From contig SAQL01000029.1 of the NCBI GenBank assembly GCA_004020645.1, positions 1-64,000 of the forward strand: a DNA stretch of 64,000 nucleotides, in the 5' to 3' direction. Under the pieces are notes generated by a model. It was not told the origin of the DNA, ran no database searches, and saw only the letters and a program-made list of their open reading frames with translations. Source of the DNA: Mesorhizobium sp. (GTDB lineage Bacteria > Pseudomonadota > Alphaproteobacteria > Rhizobiales > Rhizobiaceae). This document shows positions 34,923-42,589 of this stretch, one piece after another. Each line of letters opens with the position of its first letter. The first letter of the stretch is position 1. The position numbers were made by a program, and so were the translations under genes.

Positions 34923-35337
34923 GACTCCAACCCGGTGCTGCCAGTTCGAAGGCGGCGAAATCGAAGCCTGGCGCCACGGTGCAGCCGACCAGCGTCCACT
35001 CGCCCAGGCTGCGTGCCGATTGCCACCAGCCTGCCGGCACAACGATCTGCGGCCGCTCGCCCGCCGCCAATGCCGTGCCGAGCACCTGCTCGATCACCGG
35101 CCCGTTTTCCCGATGCATCGACAGCGCCAACGGGGCGCCGGCATAGAAATGCCAGACCTCGGCCGCGTCCTTGACGCGGTGCCAGGCCGACACTTGCTCC
35201 TGCTCCAAAAGGAAATAGATCGCGGTCGAATGGCCGCGCGCGCCCTCCGCGCCATCGCGGAAGGTCTCGGCATACCAGCCGCCTTCCGGATGCGGTTTAA
35301 GGCCGAGCGTTGCGATGATTTCGGCGGAACTGGTCAT
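34897..35337 (-). CDS. Cupin DUF985 family protein
   Basis: A 146-residue cytosolic cupin. 'LKPHPEGGWYAETFRD', 'STAIYFLLEQ', 'SAWHRVKDAAEVWHFYAGAPL' and 'GWWQSARSLGEWTLVGCTVAPGFDF' are the DUF985 signature with likely metal-binding His and Glu. ATG 35337 gives the normal length. It is 22 bp downstream of gloB on the same strand, so it is probably cotranscribed. Function unknown. Confidence 0.88.
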   Translation of the reverse strand: MTSSAEIIATLGLKPHPEGGWYAETFRDGAEGARGHSTAIYFLLEQEQVSAWHRVKDAAEVWHFYAGAPLALSMHRENGPVIEQVLGTALAAGERPQIVVPAGWWQSARSLGEWTLVGCTVAPGFDFAAFELAAPGWSPNPAGNPS

Positions 35338-35359
35338 GATTTCCAGCACGTCATGGTGT

Positions 35360-36127
35360 TCAGAAGTTGTCCTTGCGCTTGCGAATTTCGGCGAACACTT
35401 CGGCGTCGGAGGCTTTCTCCATGCCGAGATGCTTGCGGATTGCCGGATCGTGCCAGCGCAGGAACGGATTGGTCGACAGTTCCTCACCGATCGTGGTCGG
35501 CAGCGTCGGCTTGTCATCGGCGCGCAGCGCCTCGATTTTCGCAGCGCGCTCCTTCAATGCCGAATTGGTCGGGTCGACGGTCAGCGCGAAGCGGGCATTG
35601 GAGAGCGTGTATTCATGGCCGCAATAAACGACCGTCTCGGCCGGAAGCGCCGCTAGCTTTTTCAACGAGTCGTACATCACCGGCGGCCTGCATTCGAACA
35701 GCCGGCCGCAGCCGAGCGCGAACAGCGTGTCGGCGGTGAACGCCACTTTCGACGCCGGCAGATGATAGGAGACATGGCCTGCCGTGTGGCCGGGCGTGGC
35801 GATCACGTCGATCCTCTCGTCGCCGAGGTGGATGACCGAACCTTGCTCGACGGTTTCGTCGATGCCGGGGATCTTTGCCTTTTCCGCCTCCGGCCCGACG
35901 ATGCGGAGCTTGAAGCGCTCCTTCAGCGCCAGATTGGCCTCGACATGGTCGACATGGTGATGGGTGGTCAGGATCATCGTCGGCGTCCAGCCGGTACGCT
36001 CGATCGCGGCCAGGATCGGCGCCTCCTCGGGCGCGTCGATGATCGCGGTCTGGCCGCTTTTCGGGTCATGCACCAGCACACCGAAATTGTCGCTGCGGCA
36101 CATGAACTGTTCGATTTCAACCGGCAT
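35360..36127 (-). CDS. gloB: Hydroxyacylglutathione hydrolase (glyoxalase II)
   Basis: A 255-residue metallo-beta-lactamase-fold enzyme that hydrolyses S-lactoylglutathione to lactate and glutathione in methylglyoxal detoxification. The metal motif is 'THHHVDHV' (THxHxDH, about 55), with 'TPGHTAGHVSYH', 'FTADTLFALGCGRLFE' and 'CGHEYTLSNARF' giving the remaining ligands and glutathione contacts. Length matches GloB. Confidence 0.95.
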   Translation of the reverse strand: MPVEIEQFMCRSDNFGVLVHDPKSGQTAIIDAPEEAPILAAIERTGWTPTMILTTHHHVDHVEANLALKERFKLRIVGPEAEKAKIPGIDETVEQGSVIHLGDERIDVIATPGHTAGHVSYHLPASKVAFTADTLFALGCGRLFECRPPVMYDSLKKLAALPAETVVYCGHEYTLSNARFALTVDPTNSALKERAAKIEALRADDKPTLPTTIGEELSTNPFLRWHDPAIRKHLGMEKASDAEVFAEIRKRKDNF

Positions 36128-36199
36128 GGCGTCTCTCCACTAGTGCGCCGTGCGTCCAGTTGGACGCACAAAGGACGCTCTAACACTTTTATCTGCTGC

Positions 36200-36246
36200 A
36201 TCGTGGCTTTCCGAAATCGAAACCGATTTCGGGCGGATGCAGTAGT
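36200..36246. repeat. Family F palindromic repeat
   Basis: The unit CATCGTGGCTTTCCGAAATC...GATTTCGGGCGGATGCAGTA resembles the copy at 42104-42151. It lies between divergent gloB and the methyltransferase gene. Confidence 0.6.
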
Positions 36247-36285
36247 CGCCGCAGACATAGGGCGCTTGCCCGCGGATGTCATCCG

Positions 36286-36339
36286 CCTTTGTAGAACTTG
36301 GCGCCTTTGTTGAACTTGGCGCCTTTGTTGAACTTGGAC
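36286..36339 (+). repeat. Three 18-bp tandem repeats upstream of a methyltransferase gene
   Basis: The unit CCTTTGTTGAACTTGGCG is present three times with one or two changes per copy, ending 25 bp before the ATG at 36364. The repeats are in frame with that gene and would add a PLLNLA-type repeat if translation began upstream. Confidence 0.85.
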
Positions 36340-36363
36340 AGCATCGAAGATACCGTCCCGCGC

Positions 36364-37140
36364 ATGCATTCCGATATCGTCGACCTTCGCTCCTTCTATT
36401 CGACCACGCTCGGGCGATTGGCCGAACGCTCGATCACCATGGCGCTGTCCTCGATATGGGTTGTCGTGCCCAATGAGCGGCTGGTCGGTCTCGGTTACAC
36501 CTTGCCGTGGTTGGAGCGGTTCGGCACCGACGCCGAGCGTGTCTTTGCCTTCATGCCGGCAACGCAAGGCGCGGTGGTCTGGCCGGCTACGGGGCCGACC
36601 GCGACCGCACTGGTCTTCGATGAGGAATTGCCGCTGGTCGATGCCTCCATTGACCGCATGCTGCTCGTCCATTCACTCGAACATGCCGAGAACCCGCGCG
36701 AGACGCTGAACGAAATCTGGCGGGTGCTGTCGCCCGCCGGCCGAGTCGTCATCGTCGTGCCCAACCGGCGCGGTGTCTGGGCCCGTTTCGAGCATACGCC
36801 GTTCGGCAGCGGCCGGCCGTTTTCGCGCGGCCAGCTCACCGAATTGCTGCGCGAAGCGAATTTCACGCCCGCGGCCTGGGCCGACGCCCTGTTCTTCCCG
36901 CCATCGCGGCGACGCTTCATGATGCGGTTCCACAATGTGCTGGAGCGCGCCGGCCGCAGGTTCTGGCCGATCTTTTCCGGCGTCATCGTGGTCGAGGCGC
37001 AAAAGCGGCTCTATCAGGGCGTGCCGGTCGTCCAGCGTGCGTCTCGCCGCGTCTTCGTGCCGGTTTTCTCGCCGCATGGCGCCACAAGGCTCGGCCGGAT
37101 ATCGCCGACCGGGAACGCAACATTGCCGGGCTGTCGATGA
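36364..37140 (+). CDS. Class I SAM-dependent methyltransferase
   Basis: A 258-residue protein of the methyltransferase-11 type. The central part reads 'LPLVDASIDRMLLVHSLEHAENP' and 'EIWRVLSPAGRVVIVVPNRRG', the motifs after the SAM site; the glycine loop itself is weak. Similar proteins sit next to gloB in other rhizobia. The ATG at 36364 is preferred; an in-frame start at 36298 would include the upstream 18-bp repeats. The target is unknown. Confidence 0.85.
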   Translation: MHSDIVDLRSFYSTTLGRLAERSITMALSSIWVVVPNERLVGLGYTLPWLERFGTDAERVFAFMPATQGAVVWPATGPTATALVFDEELPLVDASIDRMLLVHSLEHAENPRETLNEIWRVLSPAGRVVIVVPNRRGVWARFEHTPFGSGRPFSRGQLTELLREANFTPAAWADALFFPPSRRRFMMRFHNVLERAGRRFWPIFSGVIVVEAQKRLYQGVPVVQRASRRVFVPVFSPHGATRLGRISPTGNATLPGCR

Positions 37141-37259
37141 CATGTTCGTGATCGGAATCGCGCTTTTTCTCACCTATCTGTCGAGGGCGGGTTTGGTACC
37201 CGATTGAGTCGACTTTTTCATCGGTTTCAGCACCGCTTCCGAATTCAAGGACTTCACCA

Positions 37260-39086
37260 ATGGCTGATCATCCGGATGTCGAAGGCAGCGCCAGGCCGGT
37301 TGCCGCGTCGATCGAGGCCAGCAGCCTGAGCGACCAATTGGCGACGATCAAGCTGGCGCTGGGGACTTCGCCGATCCGCAAACACCTGCTCTGGGCCTGC
37401 GTCGGCATAGTCGCTGTCATTGTGGCAACCTCGATCGGGCAGGTTCTGCTCAATCGCTGGAACGAGCCCTTCTACGATGCGCTGGCTCGGCGCGACATGC
37501 AGGGCTTCCTGCACCAGCTTCTGGTCTTTGCCGCCATCGCCGGCGGGCTCGTGGTGCTCAATGTCGGCCAGACCTGGCTCGACCAGATGATCCGGCTGAA
37601 GCTGCGCGAGGCGTTGACCCTCGATCTGATCGGTGAATGGATGCGGCCGGCGCGCGCCTTCCGGCTCGCCAACGCCGGCGCCATCGGCGTCAACCCTGAC
37701 CAGCGCCTGCAGCAGGATGCCGGGCATCTCGCCGATCTTTCCACCGGTCTCGGCATAGGGCTGTTGCAGTCGTTCATTCTGCTTGTTTCGTTCGTCGGCG
37801 TCCTATGGTCGCTGTCTTCGGGCTTCGTCTTCCATATCGGCGGCTATTCGCTGGCCATTCCGGGCTACATGGTGTGGGCCGCGATCCTCTATGCCGGCAC
37901 GGCCTCCTGGTTGAGCTGGCTGGTCGGACGGCCGCTCATCCGCTTCAACAGCGACCGCTATACGCGTGAAGCGGAGCTGCGCTCCTCGGTGGTCCGCGTC
38001 AACGAGAATGTCGATGCCATCGCGCTTGCGCACGGCGAGGCCGACGCGAGACGACGGCTCGAGCTCGACCTCGGCACGGTGCTCGGCGCGATGCGGCGCA
38101 TCTACAGCGCCCAGATCAATCTTTCCTGGGTGACCGATACCTATGGCTGGATCACTGTCGTCGCACCGATCCTCGTCGCCTCGCCGGTCTATTTTGCCGG
38201 CGATATCAGCTTCGGCGGGCTGATGATGGCAGTCGGCGCCTTCAACCAGGTGCATGCCTCGTTACGCTGGTTCATCAACAATATCGGCGGTATCGCCGAT
38301 TGGCGCGCCACGCTGATGCGCGTCGCCGATTTCCGCATCGCGCTCGTTGAAACGGATGTGCTCCACCACACCGAGAGGCGCATCGAGTTCGGCGAAAATC
38401 CGGACGGCAGGCTGACATTCGAGAACCTCGAGATTGCGTCACGGGATGGATGTACGAAGCTCGCCGAGCCCCATGTCGAAATCCGCGCCGGCGAGCGCGT
38501 CATGCTCACCGGAGACCCGCGCGCCGGCAAGACGCTGTTCTTTCGCGCCATTGCCGGTCTGTGGCCGTGGGGAAGCGGGCGGATCGGCATGCCGGCCGGA
38601 GAGGTGCCCGCCTTCGTTCCCCGAAAACCCTATTTCCCGCTCGGCACGCTGCGCGAGGTGCTCGACCACGCCGATGCGGCGGTCAGCGACGCCGAAATCT
38701 CGGCGGTGCTTGCCGAGGTCGGTCTCGGGCGTCTGTCGTCCTCGCTCGACCGCTCGGCGCGCTGGGAGCGCGAATTGAGCGATGACGAGCAGCGCCTGCT
38801 TGCCTTTGCCCGGCTGGTTTTGCGGCAGCCGAAATGGGTGATCATCGACGAGGCATTGGACACGTTCGACGGCGCAACGCTGAGGCGGGTGCTGTCGATG
38901 CTGGAGGCGCGTCTTGCCAATGCCGCGATCCTCAATATCGGCCGAGGCCAGCAGAACATTGAATTCTTTCCACGCTCATTGGCAATCGTGAAAGACGTCG
39001 AGCGACCGGCTCTCAAGCCAGTGCGTGTCAGGGCCGGCGCGATCGAACCACCCCCGGCCGTCGCCGCAGCCTACCAAGAGACGTAG
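37260..39086 (+). CDS. ABC transporter, fused permease-ATPase (SbmA/BacA-related, YddA type)
   Basis: A 608-residue half transporter with an N-terminal ABC_membrane_2/SbmA-BacA-like domain of about six helices (about 40-350, 'NRWNEPFYDAL' and 'NPDQRLQQDAG' are typical) and a C-terminal ATPase domain. Walker A is GDPRAGKTLFF and Walker B 'WVIIDEAL'. The ABC signature reads LSDDEQ in place of LSGGEQ, a known variation in this YddA/ExsE/Rv1819c-like group. It should act as a homodimer exporting or importing peptides, lipids or cobalamin-like molecules; the substrate cannot be deduced. Confidence 0.88.
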   Translation: MADHPDVEGSARPVAASIEASSLSDQLATIKLALGTSPIRKHLLWACVGIVAVIVATSIGQVLLNRWNEPFYDALARRDMQGFLHQLLVFAAIAGGLVVLNVGQTWLDQMIRLKLREALTLDLIGEWMRPARAFRLANAGAIGVNPDQRLQQDAGHLADLSTGLGIGLLQSFILLVSFVGVLWSLSSGFVFHIGGYSLAIPGYMVWAAILYAGTASWLSWLVGRPLIRFNSDRYTREAELRSSVVRVNENVDAIALAHGEADARRRLELDLGTVLGAMRRIYSAQINLSWVTDTYGWITVVAPILVASPVYFAGDISFGGLMMAVGAFNQVHASLRWFINNIGGIADWRATLMRVADFRIALVETDVLHHTERRIEFGENPDGRLTFENLEIASRDGCTKLAEPHVEIRAGERVMLTGDPRAGKTLFFRAIAGLWPWGSGRIGMPAGEVPAFVPRKPYFPLGTLREVLDHADAAVSDAEISAVLAEVGLGRLSSSLDRSARWERELSDDEQRLLAFARLVLRQPKWVIIDEALDTFDGATLRRVLSMLEARLANAAILNIGRGQQNIEFFPRSLAIVKDVERPALKPVRVRAGAIEPPPAVAAAYQET

Positions 39087-39183
39087 CCGGCCATACGCCG
39101 GTAAGCTTTATTTCGCCGTGATCGCAGCGAAAGATTGCCGGTATCGTTCGGAAGTCTGCGGCGTTGGACCCATTCTTGACGCG

Positions 39184-39293
39184 CTTAAAGCGCGTCCCGG
39201 TGAAGAGATTTATGCGACACGCTTTAAGCCTTTGTTCCTATGCATGTCGTTACCCCAAAACCGCTGGGCACTTTTGGGCGACATGCATTAGCC
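39184..39293. repeat. Family C repeat inside the 5' end of the DUF1194 ORF
   Basis: The unit runs from AAAGCGCGTC through TTTATGCGACACGCTTTAAG to TATGCATGTCG...CGACATGCATTAG, with the palindrome CCCAAAACCG...ACTTTTGGG. Copies occur at 59690-59793 and, partly, 60816-60868. Its right end (ATTAGC) is fused to the signal-peptide codons of the DUF1194 gene. Confidence 0.8.
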
Positions 39294-40087
39294 TGCTTTC
39301 CTGCCTTGCCTGTGCTCAGGCAGCACCATTGGCTACGCCCGCCGCTGCCATTGCGGTGGACGTCGAACTGGTGCTGGCGGTCGACATTTCGCACTCGATG
39401 GACGAAAAGGAATTCGCCCTGCAGCGCGCCGGCTATGTCGAGGCGCTGCGCCACCCCGACTTCATCAATGCGGTGCGTTCGGGTGTGACCGGCCGCATCG
39501 CGATGGCCTATTTCGAATGGGCAGGCACCGTCCGCGACGATGCGGTCATTGCCTGGCAGGTCATCGACAATGCTGAGAGCGCCAACGCTTTCGCCGACAA
39601 GATCGAGGCCCGCCCGTTCAGGAGCTTTCACGGCACCTCGATTTCCGGTGCGCTCGCCTTCGGCGTGAAGCTTTTGGATGGAGCCGCTTTTGACGCGACG
39701 CGCAGCGTCATCGACATTTCAGGCGATGGCCCCAACAATACCGGGATGCCCGTCACCACGACGCGCGACGCCGCGGTGGCAAAGGACATCATCGTCAACG
39801 GCCTGCCGATCCTGATCAGCCCGTCGCCCAGCTTCAGCCATCTCGATCAATACTATGCCGAGTGCGTTACCGGCGGGCCAGGCTCCTTCGTGCTGCCGGT
39901 CTATGCCGCTTCCGAATTCGTGACCGCCATACGCCGCAAGCTGGTCCTGGAGGTCAGCGGTGTTTCCGGTCCCGGGGCCGATCCGGGACCGATCCGGGTC
40001 GATGCGGCTGCACCGGTCGACTGTTTGCAAGGCGAGCGCGACCGGCGGTTTTTCTCCGATCCGTATTTTCCGGAACTTAATCGCTAG
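39212..40087 (+). CDS. DUF1194 family exported protein (von Willebrand A-like)
   Basis: About 291 residues. The body (from 'VDVELVLAVDISHSMDEKEF') is a DUF1194 domain with a MIDAS-like DISHSMD motif, 'SISGALAFGVKLL' and 'DISGDGPNN'; the family is found mainly in alphaproteobacteria and is predicted to be exported. A hydrophobic segment (ISLLSCLACAQA) just before it looks like a signal peptide. The upstream residues, including every possible ATG start, come from a family C repeat. The original start may therefore have been lost, or the repeat supplies the start (GTG 39200, ATG 39212; TTG 39164 also in frame). Confidence 0.8.
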   Translation: MRHALSLCSYACRYPKTAGHFWATCISLLSCLACAQAAPLATPAAAIAVDVELVLAVDISHSMDEKEFALQRAGYVEALRHPDFINAVRSGVTGRIAMAYFEWAGTVRDDAVIAWQVIDNAESANAFADKIEARPFRSFHGTSISGALAFGVKLLDGAAFDATRSVIDISGDGPNNTGMPVTTTRDAAVAKDIIVNGLPILISPSPSFSHLDQYYAECVTGGPGSFVLPVYAASEFVTAIRRKLVLEVSGVSGPGADPGPIRVDAAAPVDCLQGERDRRFFSDPYFPELNR

Positions 40088-40129
40088 GTCTCCGGACTCT
40101 TGCCGGCCGCGCGCCGTGTGCGACGGCCG

Positions 40130-40744
40130 TTATCGCTTCAGCAGGAACACCGCTTGCTGGCCAAAGAAATTCCAGAACCACCATGGCATCGACAGGCCGA
40201 TCTTCTGGCCATTGGCGTCGAGCGCGGTTGCCTTTTCCACCGTTGCGCCGAGCTCTTCGCAGAGATTGACGAAGTCGCGGATGGTGCAGAAATGGATGTT
40301 GGGCGTGTCGTACCAGGAATAGGGCAGGTCCTTGGTCACCGGCATCCGCCCTTCGACGAACAGCGAAAGGCGCACCCGCCAGTGGCCGAAATTGGGGAAG
40401 GAGACGATGGCGTGCTTGCCGATCCTGAGCAACTCGTCGAGCACCAGCTTCGGGTTGCGGGTCGCCTGCAAGGTCTGCGACAGGACGACGAAATCAAAAC
40501 CCTTGTCGGGATAGAATTTGAGGTCCTTGTCGGCGTCGCCCTGGATGACGGACAGGCCGCGCGCCACGCATTCGTTGACGCCGCGCTGCGACAGTTCCAT
40601 CCCACGGCCGTCGACTTGCTTCGTCGCCTGCAGCAATTCGAGCAGCAGGCCATCACCGGAGCCGACGTCCAGCACCCGCGACTGCGGCGGGATGAGATCG
40701 GCGACGACTTCGAGGTCGACGCGCTGGGCGTGGTTGACACTCAT
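40130..40744 (-). CDS. metW: Methionine biosynthesis protein MetW
   Basis: A 204-residue SAM-methyltransferase-fold protein encoded with metX in many proteobacteria and needed with it for homoserine acetylation or methionine synthesis. The glycine loop is 'VLDVGSGDGLLLELL' (about 19-33), followed by 'VVLSQTLQATRNP' and 'SFPNFGHWRVR', all typical of MetW. The ATG at 40744 follows AAAGG; the open frame continues upstream only because three 57-bp repeats stay in frame. Confidence 0.94.
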   Translation of the reverse strand: MSVNHAQRVDLEVVADLIPPQSRVLDVGSGDGLLLELLQATKQVDGRGMELSQRGVNECVARGLSVIQGDADKDLKFYPDKGFDFVVLSQTLQATRNPKLVLDELLRIGKHAIVSFPNFGHWRVRLSLFVEGRMPVTKDLPYSWYDTPNIHFCTIRDFVNLCEELGATVEKATALDANGQKIGLSMPWWFWNFFGQQAVFLLKR

Positions 40745-40758
40745 GATCGTGCCTTTTG

Positions 40759-40929
40759 CCTGGCGCATGATCCCGGTCCGAAAAGTCTGCAACTTTTCGG
40801 GGTCATGCGCTGACGCCTGGCGCATGATGCCGGTCCGAAAAGTCTGCAACTTTTCGGGGTCATGCGCTGATGCCTGGCGCAAGATGCTGGTCCGAAAAGC
40901 CTGCAATCTTCAGGGATCATGCGCTGAGC
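40759..40929. repeat. Three tandem 57-bp repeats (family D) between metX and metW
   Basis: Units begin at 40759, 40816 and 40873, each starting CCTGGCGCA(T/A)GATGC and containing the palindrome CCGAAAAGTCTGCAACTTTTCGG. The first two are nearly identical; the third is more diverged. The 57-bp period (19 codons) keeps the metW frame open. The last unit supplies the metX stop (GCATGATCC). Confidence 0.9.
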
Positions 40930-42086
40930 CCCCTGGCGCGAGCCGCCGAGGCGATGAAGCCGTTGATGGCGGCGAACAGCTCCGGCTCGTCGAGCAGGAA
41001 GGCGTCGTGGCCGCGATCGGTCTCGATTTCGACGAAGGACACCGAGGCGCCGGCCGCGTTCAGCGCGTGAACGACCGAGCGGCTCTCCTCGGTCGGGAAC
41101 AGCCAGTCGCTGGTGAAGGAGACCAGGCAGAAACGGGTTCTGGTGCCGGCAAAGGCGTCGGCCAGCCGGCCGCCATGATCGGCGGCGAGGTCGAAATAGT
41201 CCATCGCCCTGGTCATGTAGAGATAGGAGTTGGCGTCGAAGCGGTCGACGAAGGTCATGCCCTGATGGCGCAGATAGCTCTCTATCTGGAAGTCGGCGTC
41301 GAAACCGAAGGTGAGCGCTTCACGGTCCTGCAGGTTGCGGCCAAACTTCCGGTGCAGGGCCGCCTCCGACAGATAAGTGATGTGTGCGGCCATGCGCGCC
41401 ACAGCCAGTCCCTTTTCCGGGCGCTTGCCCTGCTCGAAATATTTGCCGCCATGCCAGTCCGGATCGGCCATCACCGCTTGCCGGCCGACTTCATGGAAGG
41501 CGATGTTCTGCGAGGAATGGCGCGCGCCAGTGGCGATCGGCAGCGCTGAGAAAACGCGCTCCGGATAGCTCGACGCCCATTGCAGCACCTGCATGCCGCC
41601 CATCGAGCCGCCGAGCACCGAGAACAGTTTCTCGATGCCGAAATGGTCGACCAGCATCAACTGCGCCCGCACCATGTCGCGAATGGTGATGATCGGCAGG
41701 TCGAGCCCGTAGGGCTTGCCGGTGGCGGGATTGGTCGAGGCGGGGCCGGTCGAGCCGAGACAGCCGCCGATGACGTTTGAGCAGATGACGAAGAAGCGGC
41801 TGGTGTCGATGATCTTGCCGGGGCCGATCAGCACTTCCCACCAGCCTGGCTTGCCGGTCACTGGATTGGTGCTGGCGACATGCTGGTCGCCGGTCAGTGC
41901 ATGGCAGACGAGGATGGCGTTGGAGCGGGCGTCGTTGAGCGTGCCGTAAGTCTTGTAGGCGATCTGGAACGGTGACAGCAGCGTGCCGGCATCGAGCTTG
42001 AGCGGCTTATCGGCACCGAAACGCAACACCGGGCTCGACGGCTCGTCGGCCTCGTTGTTGGTTCTTTTAGTGCGCAGCGCGACCAT
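40917..42086 (-). CDS. metX: Homoserine O-acetyltransferase
   Basis: A 389-residue alpha/beta hydrolase-fold enzyme that makes O-acetylhomoserine, the first committed step of methionine synthesis by direct sulfhydrylation. It shows 'DQHVAS', 'GGCLGSTGP', the nucleophile elbow 'LGGSMGGMQVLQW' and the C-terminal 'DRGHDAFLL' with catalytic His. The ATG at 42086 follows AGAGG. The leader holds a SAM-II riboswitch and terminator. The stop codon is in a family D repeat. Confidence 0.96.
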   Translation of the reverse strand: MVALRTKRTNNEADEPSSPVLRFGADKPLKLDAGTLLSPFQIAYKTYGTLNDARSNAILVCHALTGDQHVASTNPVTGKPGWWEVLIGPGKIIDTSRFFVICSNVIGGCLGSTGPASTNPATGKPYGLDLPIITIRDMVRAQLMLVDHFGIEKLFSVLGGSMGGMQVLQWASSYPERVFSALPIATGARHSSQNIAFHEVGRQAVMADPDWHGGKYFEQGKRPEKGLAVARMAAHITYLSEAALHRKFGRNLQDREALTFGFDADFQIESYLRHQGMTFVDRFDANSYLYMTRAMDYFDLAADHGGRLADAFAGTRTRFCLVSFTSDWLFPTEESRSVVHALNAAGASVSFVEIETDRGHDAFLLDEPELFAAINGFIASAARARGLSA

Positions 42087-42103
42087 CGCATCCTCTTACA
42101 TTA

Positions 42104-42151
42104 ACCCATCGCGCTTTCCGAAAGTCGATTCCGATTTTCGGGTCGATGCGA
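42104..42151. repeat. Family F palindromic repeat in the metX leader
   Basis: CCATCGCGCTTTCCGAAAGTCG...GATTTTCGGGTCGATGCGACT, an imperfect palindrome located between the metX ATG and the riboswitch terminator; a related copy is at 36200-36246. Confidence 0.6.
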
Positions 42152-42170
42152 CTGTCCGGCCGGCTACGGA

Positions 42171-42207
42171 CAACAAAAAAACCGACATCGCCTTCGCAAA
42201 GCCGGTT
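42171..42207 (-). terminator. Intrinsic terminator of the metX SAM-II riboswitch
   Basis: On the minus strand AACCGGC, a loop of about 14 bases, GTCGGTT and then a run of Ts. It follows the SAM-II aptamer by about 12 bp and precedes metX, as expected for a riboswitch that stops transcription when SAM is bound. Confidence 0.75.
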
Positions 42208-42218
42208 ACAGGATGCAA

Positions 42219-42276
42219 ACGGCCCTTTAGCGAGTTGTTTAACGTGGCTGCAAGCCGACCGGCCAAATCACCACGG
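42219..42276 (-). promoter_or_regulatory. SAM-II riboswitch (metA/SAM_alpha type) upstream of metX
   Basis: The minus strand reads CGTGG-TGATTTGG-CCGGTCGGCTTGCAG-CCACG, then TTAAACAACTCGCTAAAGG and GCCG. CGTGG pairs with CCACG (P1), the GGCC after GATTT pairs with GGGCC at the 3' end (pseudoknot P2), and the GATTT, CTTGCAG, TTAAA and CGCTAAAGG blocks match the conserved SAM-II residues as I know them. This class is typical of alphaproteobacterial metX/metA genes. Confidence 0.92.
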
Positions 42277-42398
42277 GATTTCGTCTTTCTTCTAGGACCG
42301 GAGCGCCTCGGCGTCAACGGCGAGTCGTTCACCCATGCTCACCCATGATCGCCGCCTCTCGACATTCCAGGCCACGGCTTGTATTTCCGCTGCGGCTT

Positions 42399-42471
42399 CT
42401 AGTGTAGCGAACCCGAAATTCGCATCGCGTTGGAGCAGCGCAGTGGGCGAAGTTCGGATTCGCCACACTAG
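42399..42471. repeat. Family G palindrome, copy 1 (MITE-like)
   Basis: CTAGTGTAGCGAACCCGAA and TTCGGATTCGCCACACTAG are inverted ends around a short core with TTCGC...GCGAA, a 73-bp hairpin. An open frame across both copies on the minus strand is repeat-derived. Confidence 0.8.
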
Positions 42472-42485
42472 CCAACCAATGAATT

Positions 42486-42559
42486 CTAGTGTGCTGGATT
42501 TGAAGTTCCCGAGCGCTGTTGCCACCAAAATGGCAGGAACTTCAAATCCACCACACTAG
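42486..42559. repeat. Family G palindrome, copy 2 (MITE-like)
   Basis: CTAGTGTGCTGGATTTGAAG and CTTCAAATCCACCACACTAG form nearly perfect 20-bp-plus inverted ends of a 74-bp hairpin, 14 bp after copy 1 and 30 bp before the hisC ATG. CTAG at both ends may mark a target duplication or part of the element. Confidence 0.8.
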
Positions 42560-42589
42560 GTGGAAGCGTTCTCGACGGATTTTTGCAAT

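Noticed and set aside
40759..40929. Possible CRISPR-like array (three direct repeats)
   Set aside because: The 57-bp units are contiguous without unique spacers and are part of a dispersed palindromic repeat family. No cas genes are present.
42096..42332. Minus-strand 78-codon frame between metX and the repeats
   Set aside because: It covers the SAM-II riboswitch, the terminator and a repeat, which explain the sequence better than a protein.
42292..42528. Minus-strand 78-codon frame upstream of metX
   Set aside because: It lies across the two family G palindromes and has no ribosome site. It is repeat-derived.
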